64,000 bases of DNA from Massilia sp. PDC64 (GCF_900101265.1 NZ_FMZS01000003.1:1-64000), one strand, 5' to 3'; positions 15,146-24,005 are shown, counted from the stretch's first letter. The notes: a model not told the origin generated them from the letters alone. A program made the numbers and translations.

Positions 15146-15940
15146 TCAGCGCCCGCCGGCCGCGCGCACGCGGTACCACACGAGGCCGATCCATTCGTAC
15201 GTCGCATACCACGACCGGCGCATGCCCTCCGCGCTGGGGACCCAGGCCTGGATCGACAACGGCTGGCGTCCGAAGAACAGCGTCGGCGCGCTGACGACGT
15301 CCAGCCCGGCGCGCCTGAACACGGCGCTCGCACGCGGCATGTGCATGGCATCGGTGACGAGCAGGATCCGGTGGATGCCGTCCGCCCGCAGGATGGCGGC
15401 ACTGAAGGCCGCGTTTTCCGCCGTGTCGCCCGAGCGGCCCTCGAGCCACTTCACGGGCACGCCGAAATCTTCGCGCAGGGCGGCGGCCATGCTGTCGGCT
15501 TCCGAGCCATCCCGGCTGCCCTTGTCGACACCGCCGTTGCCGCCGCTGACGAGGATGGGCAGCCCGGTCTTGCGCTGCAGGTGCGCCGCGTAGCGCAGCC
15601 GAGCGAGGGCGACGTAGTCGGGAATGTCCCGGTCGCCGTATTCGGGGGCACGCCGCAGCCGGCCCGCCGCCAGCACGACGATCGCCTGCGCGCCGGCCTG
15701 CTCGGGCATCGCCAACGGGGCCGTCAGCGCCTCCAGTGGCGCGACGAGGAGCCGTGCGCCGCCCGTCGTCGACAGGAACGCCAGCAGCGCGAACCCGGTG
15801 CCGGCCACGATGCGCCCGGCGCGCGGCCGCCGGCGCCACAGCACGAGGCCGATGACGATGACGAGGAACAGGCTGGCGGGCGGCAGGATCAGGCCGCGCG
15901 GGATCAGGTTGACGACGTCGAGCAGCGGTGCAAAGGTCAT
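15146..15940 (-). CDS. YdcF/DUF218 family membrane protein (SanA/ElyC-like)
   Basis: 264 residues. Two N-terminal membrane helices are followed by a DUF218 domain: AIVVLAAG, then PILVSGGN, EADSMAAALREDFGVP, EGRSGDTAENA and RILLVTDAMHMPRA. Those segments are the conserved core of the YdcF family, which includes ElyC and SanA, linked to cell-envelope biogenesis. Enzymatic activity is not established. Start at 15940 (MTFAPLLDVVNLIP), where the first helix begins; an earlier in-frame Met would add an arginine- and proline-rich tail. It ends two bases from the diguanylate cyclase stop, tail to tail. Confidence 0.85.
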   Translation of the reverse strand: MTFAPLLDVVNLIPRGLILPPASLFLVIVIGLVLWRRRPRAGRIVAGTGFALLAFLSTTGGARLLVAPLEALTAPLAMPEQAGAQAIVVLAAGRLRRAPEYGDRDIPDYVALARLRYAAHLQRKTGLPILVSGGNGGVDKGSRDGSEADSMAAALREDFGVPVKWLEGRSGDTAENAAFSAAILRADGIHRILLVTDAMHMPRASAVFRRAGLDVVSAPTLFFGRQPLSIQAWVPSAEGMRRSWYATYEWIGLVWYRVRAAGGR

Positions 15941-16015
15941 GGATCGCGGGCGTAGTGGTGGCGCCCGGAGTAGACCGCAGCCGGGCCGCCGCGTCAAGCG
16001 GCCCGTGACCCGCGA

Positions 16016-16618
16016 CTACGGTCTGCGCCGGCGCGCGGCGGCGGCACCCGCGAGGCCGAGGGCCAGCAGGGCGAGCGTGCCCGGTTCCGGCACCGGGTTG
16101 CCGGTGCCGTCGTCGACGAAGCGCGCGGTCCAGTAGCCTGCCGTCGGAAAGCCGGCCCACGGGCTGCCGTTGTTCAGCGCATTGAACTGGTCCATCACGG
16201 TATTGCCCACCGGGCTGCCGACCGTGATGCTGAGGAACGTGGTCATGTCGTTGATCGAATCGCCCGCGTACGCGACGACGGCCAGGCCCTGGCCCGGGTT
16301 CTGATACTGTAGCGCGCCCGTGACGGGATCGACGGGGACGGAGAACGTCCAGCCGATGCTGCTGACGGCCGTGTTGTCGAACGCGAGCCCGGGATAGGCC
16401 ATCTGGATGTTCGTGATGTCGTTGTACCCGACGGTGCCCGTCTGGACGACGCTCGCGGCGACGTCGAACGTGGCGTAGGTGGGCTGGTCGACGTGCGGGC
16501 CGAAACCCTGGCTCGTCGTCGTCCAGCTGTACGTGTAGACCGGCGCAGCGCAGGCCGCGCCCGCGCACAGCAGGGTAATGATGGTGCTGGACAGCAATCT
16601 CTTCATGACCGCGATCAT
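16016..16618 (-). CDS. PEP-CTERM sorting domain protein
   Basis: 200 residues. A signal peptide (ending ACA-AP) leads a secreted domain of unknown function, rich in Gly, Thr and aromatic residues, then the C-terminal sorting signal: VPEPGTLALLALGLAGAAAA followed by RRRRP. This is the tripartite PEP motif, hydrophobic helix and basic tail recognised by exosortase/EpsH, so the protein is likely moved to the surface or into the exopolysaccharide matrix. Start at 16618 because AAGGGGG lies seven bases upstream; an internal Met at 16606 lacks such a site. A sigma-54-type promoter lies upstream. Confidence 0.88.
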   Translation of the reverse strand: MIAVMKRLLSSTIITLLCAGAACAAPVYTYSWTTTSQGFGPHVDQPTYATFDVAASVVQTGTVGYNDITNIQMAYPGLAFDNTAVSSIGWTFSVPVDPVTGALQYQNPGQGLAVVAYAGDSINDMTTFLSITVGSPVGNTVMDQFNALNNGSPWAGFPTAGYWTARFVDDGTGNPVPEPGTLALLALGLAGAAAARRRRP

Positions 16619-16664
16619 GGCAATACCCCCTTACATGAGTGAATGCACATTGCGGTTATTGACA

Positions 16665-16680
16665 AGCATCAATCGTGCCG
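16665..16680 (-). promoter_or_regulatory. rpoN-dependent: Sigma-54 (-24/-12) type promoter of the PEP-CTERM gene
   Basis: On the minus strand the sequence CGGCACGATTGATGCT has GG and GC separated by exactly ten bases and matches the TGGCACG-N4-TTGC consensus at most positions. The -12 element lies about 48 bases before the ATG, leaving a leader of about 36 bases. PEP-CTERM genes in floc-forming betaproteobacteria are known to depend on RpoN with the PrsK/PrsR system, so the call fits the family. The inverted repeat at 16690-16708 is directly upstream. Confidence 0.65.
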
Positions 16681-16689
16681 TAATTTTTT

Positions 16690-16708
16690 GTCGTTGAAAG
16701 TCAACGAC
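16690..16708. repeat. Inverted repeat upstream of the -24/-12 promoter
   Basis: GTCGTTGA at 16690-16697 and TCAACGAC at 16701-16708 form a perfect 8-bp inverted repeat with a three-base spacer. It lies between the end of the GH1-like gene and the sigma-54-type promoter. It has A-runs, not T-runs, in the minus-strand direction, so it is more likely a protein-binding site than a terminator of the operon. Confidence 0.5.
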
Positions 16709-16713
16709 TTGCG

Positions 16714-17913
16714 CTAAGCGTCGGGACGGCCTGTCAAGTTTGTCGACACGCGTCCGTCCCAAGCCGCGATCAGGTCCCGGTACGCCGTGCCGACGGGCCG
16801 GATGCGGCGTTCGAGATCGTACAGCCCGCGCGGGTTGACGATGCCGCGGGCGTCGCGCAGTTCGATGTGCCAGTCCACCTGGTCGGTGAGCGAGTACCAC
16901 GTGAAGCCGACGACGGTCACGCTGCTGCGCATCAGGCCGCGCACGTGGGCCCACTGGCAGCGCAGCCATTCCCGCGCCTCGTCGCCGCGCGGGCCCTGGT
17001 CGAGGTTCGTCTCCGTGTGCATCAGCGGCAAGCCGTAGCGCCCGGCATACTCGCGCGCGATCATCGCGTAGCCCAGCGTTTCGCCCGCGTCGCGCGCCGT
17101 GCCGTCCGGGTCGACGTCGTGCTCGTTCGTCATGTAGTAGTCGCTGCCCAGGATGCAGTGGCCGCGCAGCGCGTGCTCTTCGAAGAAGCGGCATTCGTCC
17201 GGCGTCATGCCGTGCGCCAGCACGAACTCGCGCTGCACCGGGTCGAGCGGGCGGCCGTAGTTGAAGTCGAGCGACAGGAAGCGCAGCTGGTTGCGCCGTT
17301 CCGCTTCCGCCACGGCGTCCGGGCTCGTCGCATGGAAGTATTCGCTCGACTCGCTCTGGATGAACACCGCGTCCGGACGCAGCTGCAGGATCGCGTGCAT
17401 CGCGAGCACGTTGGCGCGGGCCAGGTGCTTCAGCGCCGTCACGTACGACCGGAAGTCGCGGGCCTGTTCGTTCCACCAGCCGAACAGCGCGGAGAACTTC
17501 GCGCACACGTACATTTCGTTGACGGGCGTGTACAACCGGATCCACGGGTAGCGCGTCGCGAAGGCTCGTGCATAGCCCTGGAACAGCGCGGGGAAATCCG
17601 GGTTCTGGAAATTGCCGATCCAGTCCGGCACGCAGAAGTGGCACAGGTCGGCGACGGGAGCGATGCCGCGCCGCTGGAGTGCCCCGAACGCCTGGTCCGC
17701 GAATTCCCAGTCGTAGCGCTCCGGTCCCAGCCACGTGCGGTGCAGCGGCACCCCGTAGCGCAGGGTGCGGATGCCCAGGTGCGCCACCAGTTCGAAATCC
17801 GTCTGCCACTGGCGGTAATGGCCGCATTCCTCCATCTGGTCGCGGCGGATGCGGCCATTCCCTATCGTCGGCGCGCTGTTCTCGATCCCGGTGGCGAACA
17901 TGAACGGCAGCAT
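16714..17913 (-). CDS. GH1-like glycoside hydrolase
   Basis: 399 residues, no signal peptide, so cytoplasmic. TIM-barrel retaining glycosidase of clan GH-A, closest in pattern to family 1: the acid/base is probably E133 in TPVNEM and the nucleophile E301 in HTETN (compare TFNEP and ITENG in classic GH1). Substrate unknown; the divergent motifs argue against a standard beta-glucosidase. It is the last gene of the redox operon, and its ATG directly abuts the stop codon of the FMN dehydrogenase with no gap, so the two are coupled. Confidence 0.8.
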   Translation of the reverse strand: MLPFMFATGIENSAPTIGNGRIRRDQMEECGHYRQWQTDFELVAHLGIRTLRYGVPLHRTWLGPERYDWEFADQAFGALQRRGIAPVADLCHFCVPDWIGNFQNPDFPALFQGYARAFATRYPWIRLYTPVNEMYVCAKFSALFGWWNEQARDFRSYVTALKHLARANVLAMHAILQLRPDAVFIQSESSEYFHATSPDAVAEAERRNQLRFLSLDFNYGRPLDPVQREFVLAHGMTPDECRFFEEHALRGHCILGSDYYMTNEHDVDPDGTARDAGETLGYAMIAREYAGRYGLPLMHTETNLDQGPRGDEAREWLRCQWAHVRGLMRSSVTVVGFTWYSLTDQVDWHIELRDARGIVNPRGLYDLERRIRPVGTAYRDLIAAWDGRVSTNLTGRPDA

Positions 17914-19071
17914 TCAACGCCTCCCCAGCGGCGGCTGCGCGGTGACGACGCCCGGTTCGATCCGGTGCAGGTTGTCGAGGCCCGTGAGCAGCATGCAGTC
18001 CTGCAGTTCCTGCTCCAGCAGGGTGAGGGCGCACGCGACGCCTTCGCGCCCGCGCGCGGCCAGGCCGTACAGCCATGCGCGCCCGGACAGGCAGGCGTGG
18101 GCGCCGAGGCCGATCGCCTTGACGATGTCGCCGCCCGTGCGGATGCCGCCGTCGAACAGCACCTCGATGCGGTCGCCCACGGCATCGACGATTTCCGGCA
18201 GCACGGAGATCGACGACGGCGCGCCGTCCAGCTGGCGCCCGCCGTGGTTCGACACGATGATGGCGTCCGCGCCGATGTCGATGGCCGTCCGTGCATCGTC
18301 CGGATTCATCACGCCCTTCAGGATCAGCTTTCTCTGCCATGTGTCGCGCACCCAACGCGCCGTGTCCACGTCGAACGACGCATCGAACTGTTCCTCGATC
18401 CACTTCGACAGCGAGCCGATGGAACCCGCTTCCTTGATTTCATGCTCGAAATTGCCGAACGTATGGCGCTTGCTGCCCGCCATGTTCGCGAGCCAGCGGG
18501 GGTGGGTCACCATCTGCATGATGTTGGACGGCGTCAGGCGCGGCGGCACGGCGAGGCCGTGCTTTTCGTCGGCCCAGCGCTTGCCCTGTGTGTGCAGGTC
18601 GATCGTGAGCACGAGGGCCGAGCAGTTCGCCTCGTGCGCCCGGCGCATCAGGCTTTCGTTGACCTTGTGGTCCTTCATGAGGTACAGCTGGAACCAGAAC
18701 GGGCGCCGGATCGCCTCCGCCACGTCCTCGATGGAATTGATGGAGCACGTCGACAGGCAGAACGGCACGCCGAAGTCCACGGCCGCGCGCGCCGCCTCGC
18801 ATTCGCCGTTGGCCCACGTGAGGCCCGCAAGGCCCGTCGGGCCGAGGGCGAGGGGGATGCGGGCCGGGTCGCCCGCCATCGTGACGCTCGTGTCGCGGTG
18901 CGAGACGTCGCGCAGGCTGTGCTGGCGCAGGGCCAGCGCGCGCATGTCGTCCAGGTTGCGCTGCAGGGTCAGCTGCTGTTCGCTGCCGCCGTGGATGTAG
19001 TCGAACACGACGCCGGGCAGGCGTTCCCGCGCGAGGCATTCGAGGTCGAAGATGCTGGCCACCTTGCTCAT
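17914..19071 (-). CDS. FMN-dependent alpha-hydroxyacid dehydrogenase (LldD family)
   Basis: 385 residues, the usual length. TIM-barrel flavoprotein oxidising L-lactate or a related 2-hydroxyacid to the 2-oxoacid. Family landmarks: FDYIHGGSE near the start, LGPTGLAGL, LVLTIDLHTQGKR, LKGVMNPDDA, and SNHGGRQLDGAPSS with the catalytic histidine, followed by VLFDGGIRTGGDIVKAIGLGA for FMN phosphate binding. Start at 19071 with AAGGA upstream. It lies 14 bases after the GMC gene. Context suggests the substrate is a sugar-derived hydroxyacid rather than lactate (inference). Confidence 0.88.
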   Translation of the reverse strand: MSKVASIFDLECLARERLPGVVFDYIHGGSEQQLTLQRNLDDMRALALRQHSLRDVSHRDTSVTMAGDPARIPLALGPTGLAGLTWANGECEAARAAVDFGVPFCLSTCSINSIEDVAEAIRRPFWFQLYLMKDHKVNESLMRRAHEANCSALVLTIDLHTQGKRWADEKHGLAVPPRLTPSNIMQMVTHPRWLANMAGSKRHTFGNFEHEIKEAGSIGSLSKWIEEQFDASFDVDTARWVRDTWQRKLILKGVMNPDDARTAIDIGADAIIVSNHGGRQLDGAPSSISVLPEIVDAVGDRIEVLFDGGIRTGGDIVKAIGLGAHACLSGRAWLYGLAARGREGVACALTLLEQELQDCMLLTGLDNLHRIEPGVVTAQPPLGRR

Positions 19072-19085
19072 GTCACGGTCCTTCG

Positions 19086-20714
19086 TTACAAGTCTCCGCG
19101 CGCCGCGAGTGTCCGGATGCGCGCGCCCATGCGGCAGGCGAGGGCCTGGATCGTCAGCGACGGATTCACGCCGCCCGCCGTCGGGAACAGCGAGCCGTCG
19201 CAGATCCACAGGTTCTTCACGTCCCAGCTGCGGCCGTCCGCATCGACGACACTCGTCTCCCGGTCGCTGCCCATGCGGCACGTGCCGAGGATGTGGCTCG
19301 TGTCGTCGCTCGTCCACACGTCGTTGCCGCCCGCGGCCGCCAGCATCGCGCCCATGAAGCGGCGCGCGTGTTCCTGCATGCGCCGGTCGTTGTCGGAATA
19401 TTCGAATGTCACGTGGGCGACGGGCAGGCCATGGCGGTCGCGCACGTCCGCGAGCGTCACGCGGTTGCACGCGCGCGGCTCCGTCTCGGCGACGGCGACG
19501 AGGCCGGCCATGTGGTTGTAGTCCTGCATTTCCCTGCGCAGCGCCATGCCCCACAGGTGGCGCTCCGTGACGAGCAGCTGGGCCCACGCGCGCGGCAGCG
19601 GGCCCTGGCTCATGAACGCATAGCCGCCGTGGAAATCCTTGCCTTCATCCGTGTAGTTCCAGTGCTCGCACACGGCCATGTTGGGCGGACCCTTGTACCA
19701 GCGGATGTCCTCGTCGAAGCGGGCCCACACGCCGGGTCCCGCATGCGTCGTCAGATGCGTGCCGACGAGGCCCGAGCCGTTCGCGAGGCCGTGCGGGAAG
19801 CGGTCGCACGCGGAATTCAGCAGCAGGCGCGGCGTCTCGATCGCATAGCCGGAGACCACCACGTTGCGCGCGCGCTGGAAGCGCCATTGCTCGTTCCTGC
19901 GATAGTGCACGCCCGTCGCGCGGCCATCGCTCCCGAGTTCGATGCGCCCGGCCATCGCGAGGTCGCGCACTTCCGCGCCGGCCGCCAGCGCGCGCGGAAT
20001 CCACACGATCAGCGCGCTCTGTTTCGCGTTCGTCGCGCAGCCGAAATTACAGAAACCCCGGTACACGCAGGGCGGCGATTTCCCGCGCGGCGCCGAGACG
20101 GTCGCCAGCGGCACGGATGCCCACGGGATGCCCATGCGTTCCGCGCCGCGCGCCAGCACGAGCCCGGCTGCGTTCATCTCGTGTTCGCGGTACGGGTAGC
20201 GCCGGCGCGGCGGTCCCCACGGGTAGCGGATCGGCCCGGACACGGCCAGCGCCCGTTCCGCCTCGTCGTAATAGGGCGCCAGCTCGTCGTACGTGATGGG
20301 CCAGTCGAAGCCGTAGCCCAGCCGGCTGCGCGACCGGAACCACTCGGGCCGGAAGCGCAGCGAGATCATGCTGAAGTGGACGGTCGATCCGCCCACGCCC
20401 CAGCCGGAGTTGTTGCCGCCGAGGGCCAGCGCGTCCGCGCCGCCGGACAGGCGTTCTTCCAGCCAGTACAGTTGCTGCTGCGCTTCCTCGTCCGATGCGA
20501 AATCCTCCAGCGGACGCCAGAACGGGCCCGCTTCCAGTACGACGACGGAAAAGCCGGCTTCCGCCAGCTTGCACGCGAGCGTCGCGCCGCCCGCGCCGCC
20601 GCCCACGATGGCGAAATCCACCATCTCGTCGTCGCCGTATTCGCGCATCGTTACCCAGCCGCCCCGTTCGAATACGTCGGGCGCGCGGCCGCCGCCGGTG
20701 CGCGGCGCGATCAT
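19086..20714 (-). CDS. GMC family FAD oxidoreductase
   Basis: 542 residues. FAD-binding dinucleotide fold at about 30-60 (VDFAIVGGGAGGATLACKL, then VVVLEAG). GMC hallmarks follow: GGSTVHFSMISLR, CVYRGFCNFGCATNAKQS, and the C-terminal ILGTCRMGSD and NPSLTIQALA segments. The cysteine-rich stretch is typical of the membrane-linked gluconate/alcohol dehydrogenase branch. There is no signal peptide. It overlaps the gluconate-dehydrogenase subunit 3-like gene by four bases, so the pair probably forms one dehydrogenase for a sugar or polyol alcohol group. Confidence 0.9.
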   Translation of the reverse strand: MIAPRTGGGRAPDVFERGGWVTMREYGDDEMVDFAIVGGGAGGATLACKLAEAGFSVVVLEAGPFWRPLEDFASDEEAQQQLYWLEERLSGGADALALGGNNSGWGVGGSTVHFSMISLRFRPEWFRSRSRLGYGFDWPITYDELAPYYDEAERALAVSGPIRYPWGPPRRRYPYREHEMNAAGLVLARGAERMGIPWASVPLATVSAPRGKSPPCVYRGFCNFGCATNAKQSALIVWIPRALAAGAEVRDLAMAGRIELGSDGRATGVHYRRNEQWRFQRARNVVVSGYAIETPRLLLNSACDRFPHGLANGSGLVGTHLTTHAGPGVWARFDEDIRWYKGPPNMAVCEHWNYTDEGKDFHGGYAFMSQGPLPRAWAQLLVTERHLWGMALRREMQDYNHMAGLVAVAETEPRACNRVTLADVRDRHGLPVAHVTFEYSDNDRRMQEHARRFMGAMLAAAGGNDVWTSDDTSHILGTCRMGSDRETSVVDADGRSWDVKNLWICDGSLFPTAGGVNPSLTIQALACRMGARIRTLAARGDL

Positions 20715-21322
20715 GGTGCTTCCTTCGCTTCCCACGGGTCGCGGCTGTCGAACCCGAGCCGCACGTACCCGCGCGGGTTCGCCGGCCCGCCGAAGCCGAT
20801 CTCGTTCCACGCGAGCGGATGCGCGTAATAGAAGCCGGCCGCCGTCTTGAGCAGGTGATAGATGAAGAAGCGCTTTGCATCCATGCCCTGCCAGCGGGGC
20901 GATGCGGCGCGGCCGCCCGCGAGCGCCTGCAGCACGGCGTCCTGCGCGGCGGCGTCGAGCCGGGCGAACGGGCGGTCGTGCAGCCGGCGCGCTTCGTCGT
21001 CGACGGCGGCCAGGCCCTGGCGCCAGGCAGCGCGCAGCGGAGGCATGTCGGGATGGCGGTAACCCTCGCCGCGGTCGTCGTGCAGCATGGCGTCGATCCA
21101 CGGCGTGATCGGGATGGGTCGTGCGCGGTCGGGTTGGGGCAGCAGGCGCGCGTTGATGGCGTCCAGCACGTCCCATTCGTCCTGCGTCAGCCAGCGGCGG
21201 GGCGGGACGTCGTCCAGCCGGGCCGCAAGTGTTTTCCGGGTGATCGTGTCGAAGGACGGGCTGTCCCACTTGGCAAGGACGTCGTAGCCGGGGAAGCGCG
21301 GTGTGGGGGCGTCCTCGGTCAT
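20711..21322 (-). CDS. Gluconate 2-dehydrogenase subunit 3-like protein
   Basis: 203 residues. Matches the small gamma-subunit family that accompanies GMC flavoproteins: WLTQDEWDVLDAINARLLPQ near 50 and YHLLKTAAGFYYAHPLAWNEIGFGGPANPRGYVRLG near the end. Classical members have a Tat signal for the periplasm; none is present here, so this complex is predicted to stay in the cytoplasm or on the inner face of the membrane. No cytochrome c subunit gene is present; the overlapping upstream gene encodes a membrane protein instead. Confidence 0.85.
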   Translation of the reverse strand: MTEDAPTPRFPGYDVLAKWDSPSFDTITRKTLAARLDDVPPRRWLTQDEWDVLDAINARLLPQPDRARPIPITPWIDAMLHDDRGEGYRHPDMPPLRAAWRQGLAAVDDEARRLHDRPFARLDAAAQDAVLQALAGGRAASPRWQGMDAKRFFIYHLLKTAAGFYYAHPLAWNEIGFGGPANPRGYVRLGFDSRDPWEAKEAP

Positions 21323-22221
21323 GGCCGCTCCTGCCTTGCCCGCAGTGCCAGCGCGGCGCGGCCGGCCAGCGCCAGCGCGGAAAAGCTGGGCGGCGCGGGG
21401 AGCGGCGGGCCGGCGAGCACGTTCTGGCTCCAGTTGCGCCAGCCGCCCATCTGGCGTGCGATGCCGCGGGCGTGGAAGACCGTCCCCAGCGCGCCCAGCC
21501 ACGTGCACGCTTTCAGCAGCGTATCCGTCAGCCGCCGTGGTCCCGGCCTGCCGGGCAGCGCCGCGCCGGCCAGCATCGCGGCCGCCGCCGGCGGCACGCT
21601 GACGGGTAGCCACATGGCGGGGTGCTGGAAGGCGCCCCGGAAATGCAGCAGGGCCGCTTCCGCGCTCGTGCCGACCAGGCCGAACGCGGTGAGGCCGCAC
21701 AGGGCGCGGCCGGTCGGCAGCCCGGCGACGGTGGGGGCGCCCGCGGCGACGGGGCGGGCGGCGAGGCCCAGCACGCCGGCCAGCGTCAGCGCGGCCGGTG
21801 CGCCCAGCGGCGCCGCATAGAACAGGTTCGCCCACGACAGGCCGCCGGGCCGGCGCAGGACGTTGTACGCGTGGAAGCCGAGGCCCGCCGTGCCGACGGC
21901 GCAGGCGGTCGCATACGGTGCAGGAGAAGCCCGCGCGCGCAGCGCGCAGGCCAGCACGAGGGCCGCGCTGGCGAGGGGCGCGAACATGCCGGGATTCTCG
22001 AAGTCGCCGCGGTAGTGTTCCAGCGCGCTGTCGCTTAGCACGGAGGCGGCCAGCAGCGCGGCGGCCTGGTACAGCCGGTGGGCGGTCCGGTCGGGAGAGG
22101 GAGGTGGCGGCGGCGATGGACGTCGCCGTCCCAGCAGCAGCGCACCCAGCGCCAGGCCGAGGGTAGCGGCGCCGAGCGCACGCGCCGCGGGGCGGGCGTG
22201 GGCGGGCGCCGCCGTGTTCAC
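21319..22221 (-). CDS. Internally duplicated membrane protein of unknown function
   Basis: 300 residues, GTG start at 22221 overlapping the upstream stop as GTGA, with GGAGACAGGAA before it. About eight hydrophobic segments. Two halves are clearly related: EHYRGDFENPGMFAPL (from 68) with LHFRGAFQHPAMWLPV (from 192), and LGFHAYNVLRRPGGLSWANL (from 114) with TVFHARGIARQMGGWRNWSQN (from 248). Each half therefore keeps two histidines, at 69/117 and 193/250, within or near helices. I recognise no named family. It sits between the TPP enzyme and the GMC/subunit 3 pair with four-base overlaps, so a membrane anchor or electron acceptor for that dehydrogenase is plausible (inference). Confidence 0.75.
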   Translation of the reverse strand: MNTAAPAHARPAARALGAATLGLALGALLLGRRRPSPPPPPSPDRTAHRLYQAAALLAASVLSDSALEHYRGDFENPGMFAPLASAALVLACALRARASPAPYATACAVGTAGLGFHAYNVLRRPGGLSWANLFYAAPLGAPAALTLAGVLGLAARPVAAGAPTVAGLPTGRALCGLTAFGLVGTSAEAALLHFRGAFQHPAMWLPVSVPPAAAAMLAGAALPGRPGPRRLTDTLLKACTWLGALGTVFHARGIARQMGGWRNWSQNVLAGPPLPAPPSFSALALAGRAALALRARQERP

Positions 22222-24005
22222 TTCCTGTCTCCGGGGAGGATGGTGCTGAGCACCTGCTTCGCCACGCCGGCCAGCATCGAGCCTTCGCTCGGGTCGCCCT
22301 TGGCGATCGTCGTCATGAAATGCTTGGCCTGCTCCAGCGTGATGTGCGAGGGCAGCGGCGGCACTTCCGGGTCCGTCTTGAATTCGAGGACGACGGGCCG
22401 GTCGGCTGCCAGCGCCTCGCGCCACGCTTCGCCCACCTGGTCCGGATCGTTGCAGAAGATGCCTTTCAGGCCGATCAGCTCGCCGAAGCGGTGGTACGGC
22501 ACGTCCGGGATCTGCTGCGTCGCCTCGAACTTCGGATTGCCTTCCATGACGCGCTGTTCCCACGTGACCTGGTTCAGGTCCTGGTTGTTGAAGACGCACA
22601 CGATCCAGCGCGGGTCCTTCCACCGTTTATGGTATTTCGCCACGGTGATCAGCTCGGCCATGTTATTCATCTGCATGGCGCCGTCGCCCACGAGCGCGAT
22701 GACGGGGCGGTCCGGGTGCGCGAACTTCGCGGCGATCGCATACGGCACGGCCGCGCCCATCGATGCGAGGCCGCCGGACAGCGAATACATCTGGCCGCGC
22801 TGCACCTTGAGGTCGCGCGCATACCAGTTGGCGCAGGAGCCGGAATCGCTCGTGACGATGGCGTCGCGCGGCAGCAGCGGCGACAACTCATGGCACACGC
22901 GCTGCGGATTGATCGGGTTCGCGGACGCGAGCGCCCGTTCTTCCAGCGTCTTGTACGATTCGCGCACTTCCTTTTCGATCTTCGCGCGCCAGTCCGTGTC
23001 CGTCTTTTCCTTCAGCAGCGGCAGCAGCAGGCGCAGGGTCTCCGCGCTGTCGCCGTGCAGGTTGACTTCGGCGGGGAAGCGCACGCTCAGCATGGCCGGG
23101 TCGATGTCGATCTGCACCGCGCGCGCCTTGCCTTCCTTCGGCAGGAATTCCGCGTACGGGAAGCCCGTGCCGACCAGCAGCAGCGTGTCGCAGTCGTTCA
23201 TCATCTCCCAGCTGGCCTTCGTGCCGAGGATGCCGATGGAGCCCGTCACCCACGGCAGGTGGTCGGGCAGGGCGGCCTTGCCCAGCAGGGCCTTCGCGCA
23301 GCCGGCCTTCAGGCGCTCGGCCACGGCGATGACTTCGTCCGTCGCCTGCAGCGCGCCGGCGCCGACGAGGATCGCGACCTTGCTGCCCGCGTTCAGCACG
23401 TCGGCCGCGCGCTGCAGATCCGCTTCGTACGGGACGACGCGCGGCTTCGTGTAGCCGATGCCGGAGAACACGGAACCGTGCTTGCGGGGCGGGTCTTCGT
23501 ACGGCTTTTCCTGCAGGTCGTTCGGCAGCACGAGGACGGACACGCCGTTGCGGCCCAGCGCCGTGCGCATGGCGCGGTCGAGCAGGTGGCGCACCTGCGA
23601 CGGCTGGCTCGCCTCGTACACGTAGTCCGCCACGTCCTGGAACAGGCGCTCCAGGTTCAGCTCCTGCTGGTAATGGGCGCCGCGCGCCGTCGTCGGCGCC
23701 TGGCCGCAGATCGCGAGCACGGGCACGTGGTCGCACTTGGCGTCGTACAGGCCCGTCACGAGGTGGGCCGCGCCGGGCCCGCCCGTCGACAGGCACACGC
23801 CCGGCTCGCCCGTGAACTTGGCGTGGGCGGCGGCCATGAACGCGGCCATTTCCTCGTGCCGCACCTGGATGAACTGGATCTTGCCCTCGGCGCGGTCCAG
23901 CGCGCCCAGCACGCCGTTGATGCCGTCGCCCGGATAGCCGAAGATGGTGCGGACGCCCCATTCATACAGGCGTTCGACGAAGAAGTCGCCTACGGATTTG
24001 CTCAT
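22218..24005 (-). CDS. Thiamine diphosphate enzyme of the pyruvate oxidase/acetolactate synthase family
   Basis: 595 residues in three domains. N-terminal pyrimidine domain with the catalytic glutamate in QVRHEEMAAFMAAAHA; middle domain with ILVGAGA; C-terminal diphosphate domain with GDGAMQMNNMAELITVA and then FNNQDLNQ, the GDG-N27-NN signature. It resembles PoxB-type pyruvate dehydrogenases/oxidases that decarboxylate 2-oxoacids, but lacks the C-terminal membrane-binding peptide I would expect of E. coli PoxB. In this operon its 2-oxoacid substrate could come from the FMN dehydrogenase (inference). 20 bases after the SDR gene. Confidence 0.85.
   Translation of the reverse strand: MSKSVGDFFVERLYEWGVRTIFGYPGDGINGVLGALDRAEGKIQFIQVRHEEMAAFMAAAHAKFTGEPGVCLSTGGPGAAHLVTGLYDAKCDHVPVLAICGQAPTTARGAHYQQELNLERLFQDVADYVYEASQPSQVRHLLDRAMRTALGRNGVSVLVLPNDLQEKPYEDPPRKHGSVFSGIGYTKPRVVPYEADLQRAADVLNAGSKVAILVGAGALQATDEVIAVAERLKAGCAKALLGKAALPDHLPWVTGSIGILGTKASWEMMNDCDTLLLVGTGFPYAEFLPKEGKARAVQIDIDPAMLSVRFPAEVNLHGDSAETLRLLLPLLKEKTDTDWRAKIEKEVRESYKTLEERALASANPINPQRVCHELSPLLPRDAIVTSDSGSCANWYARDLKVQRGQMYSLSGGLASMGAAVPYAIAAKFAHPDRPVIALVGDGAMQMNNMAELITVAKYHKRWKDPRWIVCVFNNQDLNQVTWEQRVMEGNPKFEATQQIPDVPYHRFGELIGLKGIFCNDPDQVGEAWREALAADRPVVLEFKTDPEVPPLPSHITLEQAKHFMTTIAKGDPSEGSMLAGVAKQVLSTILPGDRK

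Noticed and set aside
16690..16708. Inverted repeat as the terminator of the redox operon
   Set aside because: On the minus strand the stem is followed by A residues, not T, and it lies just upstream of the next gene's promoter.
16867..19521. Plus-strand open frame of 884 codons opposite the redox operon
   Set aside because: It mirrors three well-supported minus-strand genes; its translation is rich in Arg, Ala, Val and His with no domain, as expected from antisense of GC-rich coding DNA.
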